NCBI GenBank assembly: GCA_024704765.1
Contig: JAKMXF010000016.1
Location: 1-64,000, forward strand
Source of the DNA: Oopsacas minuta
Taxonomy: Eukaryota > Porifera > Hexactinellida > Lyssacinosida > Leucopsacidae
Reading direction: 5' to 3'
DNA: 64,000 bases
Below, piece after piece: positions 47,487 to 58,099 of this stretch. Position numbers and translations under genes: made by a program. The number at the start of each line of letters is the position of its first letter. Positions within the stretch are counted from its first letter, which is position 1. The notes under the pieces were generated by a model. It had not been told where the DNA came from, searched no databases, and saw only the letters and a list, made by a program, of their open reading frames with translations.

Positions 47487-47830
47487 TGAAATGACAATTG
47501 TTGTCTGTTTGTTTGTTTGTTTGTTTGTTTGTTTGTTTGTTTGTTTGTTTGTTTGTTTGTTTATTTGTCCGTTGTCAAGGAAAGGATTTACGATATGCAA
47601 TTTGAAATTGTTGCATATGTATTTATCGTGTTTATCAAGGAAGTGAAAAGAAATCAATAAAACTTCACTTTTATATTAATTATATGTTGTTTTATGAATA
47701 TAAAATAAACAAATTAGAAATAAATCTATATTATATACTCAAAGGTGCCGTCAATTTCGAGAATAATGGACACCTTGAGGCGCAATGCGCCGAGTTCATC
47801 GCGAAGCGACGAGCCAAAGGCTCGTTATTA
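47487..47830 (+). repeat. Dispersed-repeat copy with (TTTG)n
   Basis: Starts CAATTGTTGTCTG, then a (TTTG)n run at about 47507-47562. The family words ATCGTGTTTATCAAGG and AAAACTTCACT follow, and then the best GC-rich core, CAATGCGCCGAGTTCATCGC at 47783-47802 followed by GAAGCGACGAGCCAAAGGCT. Just before it lies CTCAAAGGTGCCGTCAATTT, shared with the copy at 55.0 kb. Confidence 0.8.
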
Positions 47831-48495
47831 TGTAAATTTTGTGATATCTATGAAAATATTGGTTGCAGTTTAAGGCTGTCCGTTCTTGGGAGATAAATTT
47901 GCATTAAGACACGCCATTCGAGCCAGTTCCCTGTCCGTTTTTCGGAATTCGGAGTTGTCCGCTCCTCGAAGACTGCTTAAGTATTATATGCTTGGCAAAT
48001 TCAATCCGTGCCACGAAGTTTGTCAGTAGTAGGGGGTTGTCCGCTTCTCGGAGTGTCCGTTTTGGGAGATTCCACTGTACCATGAATCAGAGCTATTAAG
48101 TATACGAATAGTAACTAATCAGAGAATTTGGTAAACATTATTTGTCTTGAAAACAGATGGAGGTTAGTTGTCAGTATTTGTACTCTTGTTATCGTGAAGT
48201 TGTTCGTTCAGTGTTACATTTACTTATTACAACATTCCATCTTTTAGACCAAGGGTACTCAAACGGCGATCCTCGTAGCATTTGCTCCTATTTTGGATTA
48301 TTCTGTCCTCCAAGAAACCGTATATTAATTTGTGAAGAAATACTAAGCTTTTAACCTTATTTCTACAGTATTGTCATAACTCTTCTATTCTAGTAAATAT
48401 AATGTGAGTATAACAGTTATCTTCAGTATATCAGTAATTACTAAGGATGTATGATGTATTAGGATAAGTAAATTGACATAAAGTCATACAGGAAC
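47831..48495. other. Intergenic
   Basis: No gene recognised. 47930-48080 has two related direct words (TCCGTTTTTCGG; GTCCGTTTTGGGAGA). 48250-48270 (CAAGGGTACTCAAACGG) may be a hAT end relic. Confidence 0.35.
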
Positions 48496-48574
48496 ACGGT
48501 ACTGTTATGAGCTAATTATTATACCTCACAAGGTGTCTTTAGTAATGTCTGTTAGTAGGTTTAGGTTAGCTATA

Positions 48575-48610
48575 CACAGTGGGCATTTTTGGGGGGTGAA
48601 ATGGAAATAG
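48575..48610 (+). repeat. Transposon left end: heptamer, 20-bp spacer, nonamer
   Basis: CACAGTG at 48575-48581, a 20-bp spacer, then TGGAAATAG at 48602-48610. The spacer contains GGCATTTTT and a G-run. Confidence 0.75.
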
Positions 48611-48884
48611 GAAAACCATGCAAGATAGAGATATATAATGCATTATTAGCCAATAGGAAATTACCCCTGAGAAAACGATTTCTTCATAAAAAAAAAATCT
48701 AGGTCATCTCATTAAAAAGTTATGACGTCATTGACACCTTTCATATTATCATAAATTATAGTTTTTGAGCTTAAAATTCAGTTACTAGACGCGATAGAAA
48801 GCTTATTTTGGATCATAGACACACATTTAACATACCCACATTTTAATAGTATCTTATGCTTCCATCTATTTCAATCATTATTTA

Positions 48885-50976
48885 TTAGCAAGTTAATTGT
48901 GAGAAAAGAATTTCTTGGTCTGGAGGTTCAGAAGAGTGTGTTTTCTTGCTTGCTTTAGTAAATTTTCTATACACATTGAGGACAGGATCACTATTACACA
49001 TCAGTCGTATAAAGATATCTCGAGTATTCAGAGAAAACGACATTTTTCGGGCAAGGTGTTCGCGATACCTTCGAACGAGTTTGTTTGAAACTTCAACTGC
49101 TTCTTCAGAGAAGACTTTAAGTCCATGGCTATTGTTACAAGTTCTAATGAGTTCTGAAGAATGGGCTAGCAATTTATGCAAGGTTGGACTGATGTTTGCC
49201 AAGGGAACCTGATTACAATGTATTCGTATGTGTCCTTGCAAAGAATATCCAGTCTTTCAGTGTTTATCTCTCGGTCGCTGTTGTAAATACGCAAACATAC
49301 TGAAAGGTTAGTGTGGATGACCTTTATATTTTCATGGTATTCTGTTGGTATCAAGGAACAAACCCAGTAAAGAAATTGGTTTTTGTCCAAGAAACAATTT
49401 CGAGCAACATTGCCAGTTGATGTAGTGCCACCATCACTGCTGGGTTGATCAATCTTCATACCAGTCTTTTCCATCAATAAGCCTGAAACAAACTTCATTG
49501 AGTTTTTTATGCCTAAGGATGATGGTGACCACTTCCTTGCACCTGATTGCAGATGATAAACGAGGGTCATAAACCATCTGAAGATGCACAAATATGAATG
49601 TAATGGAGAAGAGCAAATTATATCGATGTCGGAAATAGGTTGGTGAGTCAATCCAAGACGGTCATTGGAACTTAGAGATAGAAATTCTACTTCATTCACA
49701 CTTTGAAACAGTTCTTTAGCCGATGTTATTGAACGATTAATAGGAAAACCATCTCGTATAAGTTCGACATCATGCAGTTGTTTGAAAGTCGCAGTACAGA
49801 GTTGGCAGTGAGCACCACCGGCTCCAGATAGAATTCCTGCCATTTTTCCATCGAACATGGTCCTGAGCAGTTTTATCCTCACAAGTCCTTGCGAGAGTGG
49901 TATCCCATTTTCTTCCATGTCTGCTACGTAAGGATTGATATAAGTATCCATTAGATGACGTACATTTTCGCTATTTTCTTTGGCAGCTAGTAAAGTGACT
50001 GGGCGAATCTGAAATTGTGAGTTGGGCCTTTCGTTTTCCCAAATAAGTTTGTTTGCCTGTCGTGAATAGCGAGAGGTTTGAAAGCAAAGAGAATGAAATT
50101 TTTGGAACCAATATCTGGTGACTCTTGAATCTGATTATAAACTTGATGGGATCCAGATCCATCCAAACCATCTGTTGCAGAAAATGTCAACGGGAATTCA
50201 AATTCAGAATCTGTGGGAAGTGATTCGAGTAGGCGGGAAATTGTCTGTTTGATGATAGAGATGTAAGATATCCCTACTCCCATAGGTGCATCAGACACAT
50301 TGCGGATAAAAATGAATTCCTTCTCCAGAGTAATATCTGCTCGATACTGGGAAATTAGCTCATACTTAGGGAATAGTACATTGTCTGACTTACAAAGTCT
50401 CCTCAATTCAATGTACTTTCGCTTACCTATTTCCAGTTGCCCTAGGAGGAACGTAGACTTAGCGATTGAGATGTGTGTCTTTATATTGCCTTGAAATGTG
50501 CCCTTGCTGACTATTTCCAGACAGAAGGAACTGGTGGAGTAATCTCCTGAAGAAGATGAGACAAATTGCAGAGCCATGGCTGCCATCGTTTTGCTATCCA
50601 CGTTCTCACTAGCTGCTAAGCTTTTAATCAGGGCTAAAAGAGGTTCCAGACGTACCCTTTGTCCTTTAATCGTTAATTCTAGGAGTGGTTTCCTGATAGC
50701 CTTTGCATGAACATGATTAGGAGTACAAATATCACCTTCAGACGATAACCGCCTCTTCTCTGCCAATGTTGAATTGTCAAAGAATATCATATCATCCCAT
50801 GTATTTAGGTCGTTTCTTTTACGAAATATCTCTCTATCACCCTTCAACTCAACGAATTTGTATCGGATACAACTATAATATTTATCATCAAGTTGCTGAC
50901 TATCCATAAATACGATTGTTGCATCTCTGACAGATTTACGTGAGGATAGAAAGCCAAAAGCTTCCTTGTTATTCAT
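48885..50976 (-). pseudogene. RAG1/Transib-like transposase with two 1-nt frameshifts
   Basis: Three frames (50976 to about 50023; to about 49205; to 48885) join into about 696 residues. An in-frame TGA 12 nt upstream fixes the start MNNKEAFGF. RAG1-core features in order: TFSATDGLDGSGSH (first catalytic Asp, codon 50170-50172); KGPNSQFQIRPVTLLAAKEN (RAG1 has PNSE...KP..L..ADE); GAGGAHCQLCTAT, the CxxC zinc pair; NVARNCF...SLIPTEYHEN; LHKLLAHSSEL, the HxxxxH zinc pair at 49161-49178; FSEEAVEVSNKLVRRYR, the final catalytic Glu region. The second Asp is not at its expected place (IDIICSSPLHS against RAG1 IDALHCDIG). Each frameshift fits one lost base (near 50022 in GGCCC, near 49205 in TTCCC). 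It would cut at the CACAGTG ends if restored, but as read it is inactive. Confidence 0.8.
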
Positions 50977-51525
50977 AATGCTAATATTTCATAGGGAAAT
51001 TTTACATTAAAGTTACACCCATTCAAATGAATGTTTGATACTTTGGGCGCCCTCCGGCGGGTCTAAACTATTATATTTTTTGAATGTATTATTATAACCT
51101 ACATTTTAAGACCAGTGAGAGTTCACGCAACGAAACGCCACAACAAGTTTCAGCATAAAATATCCTGTGGACGCCGAAAAAAATGTCCTAAATAGTCATC
51201 GCGTTTTATCTAGTTTTAGAATAGAAAGTTAGAAACCAAACGACATTTCAAGATGTAAATTAGATACTTGAAATATAAATGTTTCATTATTGTAAAGGAA
51301 TTCTTTCTTCTTAGTTGCAAGTGCTAAAAATATAACTATGAAACTTGATCGATTTTGATATACCACACAACAGAAATTCCAATTACAAGAAGCCGCAAAT
51401 ATTCATCACCATAACAACCAATTTACTTGTTGAATCAGAATGAAATTACTAATTTCTAGGTTTGAAACGATTGTGAATTCAATGATAAAAAGGAAATACA
51501 ATTCTGAGGGGGTAAAAATTTCATG

Positions 51526-51551
51526 CTATTTCCAGCAAAAAGCCCACTGTG
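51526..51551 (-). repeat. Transposon right end: heptamer, 10-bp spacer, nonamer
   Basis: Read from the outside in: CACAGTG (51551-51545), a 10-bp spacer GGCTTTTTGC, then TGGAAATAG (51534-51526). It is the same nonamer as at the left end but 10 bp closer to the heptamer. Confidence 0.75.
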
Positions 51552-51556
51552 CTATA

Positions 51557-51970
51557 GGTAGGAGCAGTTATACTATTAGAATGTTTGTCTAATTTGTTTG
51601 TATTTCTATTTACTATTTACTCAGTATTGCCTTAGCATTATTCTATAGTCTTGAACAGTACTATCCCATTTTGACCGGATTAACTGGTGGAGTCTACTGT
51701 ATTTCATTTTTGCTGTATAACAATACTAGATACTTTCCTAAGGTGTGAAATGATTAATATTGATCTGACTGAACCCTGACTAACTGGATCGTCTCAAATG
51801 GAACTAAGTTTAGTGATATATGCTAACAGCTACTATTTTCCGTTTTCTCTTAACAGCTTAGCTGTTTCCATTCCTGTAACTATTCGATATGTAATAATTC
51901 AATTATCATTACTCAGGTTACTCTTATTTATATAATAATTCTATTCAACAAAACATACGTAGATTGTATA
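51557..51970. other. Right flank of the transposon and TRAF upstream region
   Basis: 51552-51640 is the second half of the interrupted dispersed sequence, matching 58100-58211 on the reverse strand. 51640-51720 (TATTTCATTTTTGCTGTATA) recurs downstream of the TRAF gene near 53605. No gene. Confidence 0.6.
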
Positions 51971-53408
51971 ATGGCAGAGAAGATAACAGACTCAGAAGGG
52001 AGAGAGGACCTGGTCTACATAAAGACAGAGAATGGTAGCTACAGAGGCTGGAGGGTTGATTTATTGGTAGAGAACTTATCAAGCAAAATGGAACTGAAAC
52101 TATTATTATGTAGCTCCTGTAAAGGAATGTTAAGAGATGCTTGTCTCTATGAAGAAGAATTGAGGTGTGGTGTCTGCATTCCTGAGGGTGTAGCATGGCA
52201 ACCAGTAAAGATGAACCGTGAAATTGTCTCCGATAAAATGGTAGTTTATTTGTTGTTATTTACAAATGTTTGTTTGTGTCTACAGATGAGTTATTTATTT
52301 GTAGATTAGTTGTCCCCTAAAGAAGAGAGGGTGTGAATGGAGTGACACAGTGACTTCAGCAATACACCACCTGGAAGAATGTGAGTTCTTTCCTGTACTG
52401 TGTCCTCTGGGTTGTGTCTGTCTAGATGGAGAGAGGAAGGGGAAAGTTCTGAAACTAGAGAAGAGACTGGTTCCAGAACACCAGAGAGACTCGTGTCCCT
52501 TAAGAGAACTTGTGTGTGAATTCTGTATGAATAAAGTGAAGGCTTGTGAGATGAATCCTCATTTGGAGGACTGTGGGCATTTTCCAGTTCCTTGTCCTAA
52601 TGGATGTGTGAAAGAAGGAGAGGAAGTGACCAAACAAATGAAGAGGAGAGATGTTCCTGTCCATCTAGCTGACCTGTGTCCTCTACAGAAAGTAGAGTGT
52701 CCTTATTGGATCTATGGATGTAGAGAGGAGATGGAGAGGAAAGAGATGGATCTTCATGAAAGAGAATTCATGCACATTCACTTCAGATTATCCATGACTG
52801 ATATGAAACAGAAACAAATTCAAACATCTCAAGAATTGGATAGAGCAACTGAGAGAATAATATTCTTAGAAAATGAAAGTAAAACAAAAGAGCTATCAAA
52901 AGTTAATTCAGAACTGAAATCAATTATAGAAGTACTCTCTTCTTATACACCTCTGCCTTTATCTACAGGACAATTGGAATGGAAGATTAAAGGTGTTAAA
53001 CAGAAGATAGAAAACAAAGAGTATACTTACAGTGATCCATTCTATGTAGGTTTATATAAGTGTCAGGGCTGTATTGAATGGAATTGGTTAAATTTAGGTA
53101 GAGCATATGTTTACATTTGCATTATGAAAGGAGGTTATGATGATAAACTACACTGGCCTATCAGATACAAATATACGTTTATTCTACTCAATCACATTAA
53201 CAGTAATAATAATTATGAAATCACTAAGCAAGTAACTAAGGAAGATTTGGAGAATTTTGCTGATCGCTTCAAGAGACCTACTCAGCTGAGAAATGAAGGT
53301 TTAGGAACTTATTCATTCATTTCAAACACTGAAATATTAGAAGCTAAATATTGTAAAGAAGACAGCATAACTCTTCTAATTAAAATAGAATTGTTACCAT
53401 CATTATAA
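51971..53408 (+). CDS. TRAF-like protein: RING-like, TRAF zinc fingers, coil, MATH domain
   Basis: Exons 51971-52240 (90 codons) and 52305-53408 (367 codons) join in phase 0 across a 64-bp intron, giving 457 residues. The N-terminus has a degenerate RING (LLCSSCKGMLRDACLYEEEL, RCGVC). TRAF-type fingers follow (CPLKKRGCEW...HLEECEFFPVLCP; CEFCMNKVKACEMNPHLEDC; CPYWIYGC). Then comes a coiled coil (DRATERIIFLENESKTKELS) and a C-terminal MATH/TRAF-C-like domain (LEWKIKGVKQKIENKEYTYS, PFYVG). TRAFs link TNF and Toll/IL-1 receptors to NF-kB and JNK. The reduced RING makes ligase activity uncertain. The frame is intact. Confidence 0.85.
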
Positions 53409-54954
53409 CTTTATTTGTATTTTTGTTTACTCCTTACTCATACTGTATTTTCCTGAACATTAGTATATTGATTATTTCCATTATTCATAACTAACACAGA
53501 TTATTTCTTTTCTAAATATTCTATAGTCTATTAAATACTTTCAACAGTTTTCTTAATTTGTAACTTTGAAGCTCCGTTTTGGCCCGATTAACCTGTGTGT
53601 CTATTTCATTTTTGCTGTATAACATTTCTGTATTCATCACTTCTACTCCTATTGATATCATTATATCCCAATTTGTTTCTACAATACTTGTCTCCTGTCA
53701 CTAACTTAATAATCAACAACGGAATAATTAACAAACAAGTAAACAGCATTGTCATACTCATATCTCAATGGAATGAAACCATCTTTGAAGTGGCCAGCTG
53801 GCGAGTATTTCTCATAACAGCTATTTAGTCATATTTCTGCCACAATTCTTGTAATTTCATTTTCCACAAAAAACTCCCGCCCGAACAGAGATTAATTCAC
53901 GCCTTTTTCTCCTGAATTAGAAATCCAGAAAACGGACGATGCGATTAAACAGAGCGTATAAAATATGCCATATAAGGGCCTTGGTTATGAGAATGAATGT
54001 GCTTAAGGAATGTGAGAACCACGCGAGTATTAGGTGAGTGGGATTTGCTAATTTCTCACATTGTATAGCTAGAACATTTTCGTTATTTATCCTCAGGACA
54101 TCTAGGGGGCCTCTCTGTCTGGTTGATGCTTGTCAATACCTACAATTATTTCCATTCCTGAGTCAATCCGGGGCCTGTCTCTCTGTCGCGTCCTTCTCAA
54201 TCATTAGGTTAGGTATACCGGCGGTTACAGCTGCTGCCATCCCTCCGTTCCATCGAATCGAGTGATTATCTCCATCGCTCGGTCGCACAATTGGTCTGTT
54301 AGTGTCACCATGAAATATCATGAACCCAGGGGTCTGCTACCCATCCTATTCCTGTCTCCTGCTGGAGGACAATCTGAAACTAATTGCAATTATTTCCTTA
54401 AAAGGAATTTTCCAGAGAGAATGTGTATCGAGAATTATGTCAGAGCTAGGTGGTGGAATGTGGCGTCTGTTTGTGTCCCGCCTCTTCTGATGCAAATGGT
54501 TACTCTCCACCCAGTCAGGATTGTTAAGAAAGGAAATACTTTAATTTGTAAGTAACCTAACACTTCTCATAGTTCTTATAGAGATAGCCTTGCTAGGATA
54601 CCAGATAGCTCACAAGGAATTTGGCCTTCCCAGTGAATGGCACAAGAATTCCTTTCTTAAAAATACAAGAGAGTCTATTTTCTTATAAATATTCTAATCA
54701 TAAAATAATCTCAGCGCCACATGCATTACAACCATCTAAGAGACACTTAATCTCATTATCCTATTGGCTAACAGATTCAGCTCAGGATCTAATTTATTTT
54801 GACCTTCAATTCTGATTTATTTGTTACTAGGTGGCAGATTAGTTGCTATGGTAACGTGATTCCCATGACCTTGTTAACACCTCAGGAAGTATATCCATTT
54901 AACATATTTGTGTATATTTTCACACCTTTTGTTGTATACTTAATATGAGCCTTT
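53409..54954. other. Intergenic
   Basis: 53600-53640 repeats a segment found at 51690-51720, so related sequence flanks the TRAF gene on both sides. 54040-54500 is richer in C/G than its surroundings and has several short frames, none recognised. Confidence 0.35.
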
Positions 54955-55035
54955 GTCTCGTCGCTTCGCGATGAGCTACCCGCATTGCGCCTCGAGGGAG
55001 CCATTATTCTCCTAATGGACAGCACCTTTGAGTAT
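54955..55035 (-). repeat. Dispersed-repeat GC-rich core, inverted
   Basis: Inverse of the core at 47.78 kb (GTCTCGTCGCTTCGCGATGA; CGCATTGCGCCTCGAG), followed by CAGCACCTTTGAG, matching CTCAAAGGTGC near 47738. Confidence 0.75.
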
Positions 55036-56031
55036 TATAATATAAATATTTAGAACAATTGAATTCACAAATATACATAAATGGGGAATGCTGAATCTGT
55101 CCTACGATTATTCTAAGTTCGGAATCTTTCCTACGGTAAATTAGATTCCATTGAAATGTCTATATTGTGAGTTGTGATGGATCGTTGGATTTTTTTGTTT
55201 TAGAAAGATTGTGTAGATTTTTTAGAAATTAAAGAAATTAAAGGAAGCATTGGCGTTAAAAAGAAGATATTTATAGAAATTAAGAGATAATTATAGGAAA
55301 AATGATGTGATAGCACTTTGTATATTATTAATTTTATACGGATAGGATTGGGAGGGGATTAGGGATTTAGTTCACTACCTTATGGGTTTGGGAGTTTTCA
55401 TTTGTGTTCGTTATAAAGCTACCTAGGGACAGGAATGTGGACATTATACTAATCATTAAGTATTTTATCTATTATATTATTAGGAAAATTAGGACAGATT
55501 CTGGTAATATAGTTGTACAGAATCAGGCGACTCCAAACAAACATACATACAAACAGACGAAGGGATTCCTGACCTGTCTGCTGGTTGCTAGGTAATAATA
55601 TACAACTTAAATGTTACGATAATTACAATCTAGTAATTAGCTAATTGGTTCGATAATCTTACCACGACGTAGCAACGTAGCTCAGCATTAGGAATGTTCA
55701 ATTTCAATCGTGATACTTTTCAGGAAATTTATGTCATAATAGCCACATATTATTGTACACATGGAATTTTAGGAATAGTGTCATGTTATTTCCAAATATG
55801 CAATGATTTGGTGAACAAACCACTTTTGACACTCAGTAGACTTTAAATGAATACAACTTAACGGCTACAAGGTGTGAATTAATGATGGGGATCATTCGCC
55901 ATATTTGATTTCTTATTTCTAGTCAAATAGAGAGACACATTTCAAGAATATTTCTCCTTTAAATAGGAGGGACTAATAACTAGCAGTACTTCGTATCTTT
56001 TCTGTCATTCAACTACGAGCAACCTACTACT
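55036..56031. other. Intergenic with repeat shared with 13.8-14.0 kb
   Basis: 55178-55200 (GGATCGTTGGATTTTTTTGT) and 55337-55440 (TTCACTACCTTATGG; AGCTACCTAGG) match two segments inside the hAT element at 13252-14201, in a different order. No gene. Confidence 0.5.
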
Positions 56032-56340
56032 TCAGTGATACCATTTGCATACTTTTGTCGGTCTGGGCCCTCTGGAGCTTTGGTAGAGTACATGAAAATA
56101 TTTTCTGCATGCCAAACACGCATACACGTTGTTATTGGTGAGAGAAATTGAACTTAAAATTTCAAAATCTAAATCTAAAACAGCTCTGTCGATTGTGTCG
56201 AGGTAAAGACACCTAATCGTGTCACTTGATGTGTTTGGTTCCAGCTTGTCATTAGTTTCAGTTCCGGAATGGGGGTGGGCTCGTTTAGAGCTTGGCTCAT
56301 CGCTTTCAGAGGGTTCAGCGCCACTATTCGAGCCACTTTT
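56032..56340 (-). pseudogene. USP39-like zinc-finger fragment
   Basis: The reverse frame encodes SSKRAHPHSGTETND, then CLYLDTIDRAVLDLDFEILS, SISLTNNNVYACLACRKYF. This closely follows the start of the UBP-type zinc finger of USP39/Sad1, a spliceosome factor of the U4/U6.U5 tri-snRNP (CPYLDTINRSVLDFDFE... SISLSxxNxYACLVCGKYF). After KYF the match stops and a stop codon follows. No ubiquitin-protease domain is nearby, so it is a truncated copy. It could be an isolated exon of a gene outside the window, but no clear donor was seen. Confidence 0.55.
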
Positions 56341-56565
56341 CGTGATGTTTATGGCAATTGTGTCTTCATTTATGGCAGTAGTGGGAAACCTAGTTCCTAG
56401 AGTGTCACGTTTAGATATAATAATGCTGGAATTTGATTGGTTACAATTGAGTAATTGAAAATGTAAATTGTAACTAATTAAGCATCCACTATGCCACAAT
56501 TCTCCAAATTTCCATTTAGTATATTTCATATTGTATAATTTATTTACTGATATCATAAAGATATA

Positions 56566-57821
56566 TTATAAACATGAAAATATTCGTAAACAATAATCAC
56601 TATGCAAATACACAAGTACTAAATTTAGATCTTTCGTTAGAACTAATCCTTGCCCTAATCCTAGCGGGTAGGTTAACCTTTCATCTTGTCTTCCTATTTC
56701 TATAGTATGAATGAGAGTTCCTTCTTTATTGAATATCTTCACTTTACCAAACATGTAATCACTGATAATTATATTCTTTGCTGAGTCTATACAGAAGAAA
56801 TGGGAATCACAAACATCCCTCTGTCTACCCATAGACACCAGAGAACGGAGTCTCTCTCCCGCGTGAGATAGCACCAGTATACAGGGATTGTCAACACAGA
56901 GCACGTAGACCTCATCAGCTGTCAGTTTGATGTCACGGGGGTACTTAATTGGCTGTTCAGTGAGGTTTCGTATGGATTGTAGAGAGCTGTTGAGGATCTG
57001 GATTCTGTGGTTACAGTAATCTGTCACGTATACGTCTCCGTTAGTAGAGACAGCGAGGTTATGAGGATCGTTAAACTGTCCTATCTGAGATCCTCTAGTC
57101 CCTAGCTCAGCGATCAGAGGGTAGCTAGTCTCTATTTTGAAGAGGAACACTGCATGTACTCGTGTATCTGTGACGTATACATTATCCACATGTATAGCTA
57201 TACCGTATGGATGGTGCATATCCATGTGGTTAAAGCTGTCTAGGTAGTCTCCTCCATCTGTAAAGATGGAAATACGTGCTTGTGGGCCGGATAAGCTTGG
57301 TACCCCCTCTGTAACAAAAATCCTGTTGGTATTGTAGTCAATAACTACAGCTCGAGGATCATTCAACTCTCCATGAGCTGTCCCTCTCTTCACAACAGCT
57401 ACTACCTCTCTCATAGCTTGGTAATTGTGTATGATTGGTACCTCCTCCTCTAGAACCTCTCCCAGTTCTGCAATCAACTGCTCTAGGTGTTCGGATTGGT
57501 TCCTGAATACAATATGGGTCTCAGGCTGGTGTGCATTAACCTCTGCTAATTTTAGCTCTATATCAGCTAGAATTCTCTCCTGCAGCTCTTGGAGTTCATT
57601 AATTTGGAGACGACGCTCCGTATCGGCCTTTATCCCGACCAGTTCCTCAAACTTTTTAATTCGGGCTGATCTCCTCGCTGCCTTTTCGTCACGTAGTTCG
57701 TGGTACCTGTTTAGGAGAGCTGCCCGTCTCTGGTTGAGGCGATAAACAATCCGATCGACTAGGTCATTGATTTTTGTCTCGATAGGGTCTACGGGAGCAA
57801 TTACTGGGGCGTTATAATGTG
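56566..57821 (-). CDS. Coiled-coil NHL-repeat protein
   Basis: An open frame of 417 codons from 57821 to a stop at 56566. Residues about 10-120 are a charged coiled coil (IETKINDLVDRIVYRLNQRR; RRLQINELQELQERILADIE). From about 150 there are six NHL blades (LNDPRAVVIDYNTNRIFVTE; HPYGIAIHVDNVYVTD; FNDPHNLAVSTNGDVYVTDY; YPRDIKLTADEVYVL; NIIISDYMFGKVKIFNKEG; YPLGLGQGLVLTKDLNLVLV). There is no RING or B-box. No ATG lies before 57477. The relic at 21851 has ATGGCAGG where this gene has ATAGCACA, so either the start codon was lost or a first exon lies upstream, with an acceptor at ...AAATAG|CA in phase 1. The frame is otherwise intact. Confidence 0.75.
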
Positions 57822-58099
57822 CTATTTGTTGTTATTTATTTCTAAAAGTATGAAAAAAGAAAAACAGTTAGTGAGTTATTATAAACAAATATTCTGGTGT
57901 CTTATATTAGCAGAGCTGTCTTATAACTACAGACAACTTCTGTTATATCTAAGCTAAAGGGACCACTTAGATATAACCGATGGAATATATGTTACATTGA
58001 CGGTTTTGTACCATATTTGTACATTTTCACACTTCGATATAAGCGGGGAGGGAGCACTAGCTGGCGGTATGGCGGCGGACGCGAAGTATGTAATAATAC
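57822..58099. other. Intergenic with pogo-like relic
   Basis: 57940-58045 contains TTATATCTAAGCTAAAGG, CTTAGATATAACCG and ACACTTCGATATAAGC, resembling worn pogo-type sequence also seen at 34.2 kb. Confidence 0.4.

Larger units (their letters stand above)
48575..51551 (-). mobile_element. Transib/RAG1-like DNA transposon, complete, 2,977 bp
   Basis: Both ends start CACAGTGGGC followed by a T-tract (48575 onward; inverse ending at 51551). The flanks are perfect 5-bp duplications, CTATA, at 48570-48574 and 51552-51556. Length, 5-bp duplication, CAC-starting ends and one gene of about 700 codons match the Transib superfamily, the ancestor of RAG1. Known Transib ends are CACWATG; here the heptamer equals the V(D)J signal CACAGTG. 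The element interrupts a dispersed sequence whose unoccupied version is at 58.10-58.28 kb. No RAG2-like frame is present, unlike ProtoRAG. Confidence 0.88.

Noticed and set aside
48575-51551. ProtoRAG-type element with a RAG2-like gene
   Set aside because: The remaining about 0.9 kb of the element has no frame resembling Kelch repeats or a RAG2-like protein.
51971-53408. TRAF gene considered as cargo of a transposon because related sequence lies on both sides
   Set aside because: The flanking similarity is weak, direct rather than inverted, and belongs to a dispersed repeat also seen at 58 kb.
54038-54555. Two overlapping plus-strand frames in a G/C-richer patch
   Set aside because: No domain, no splice-supported extension and no similarity recognised.
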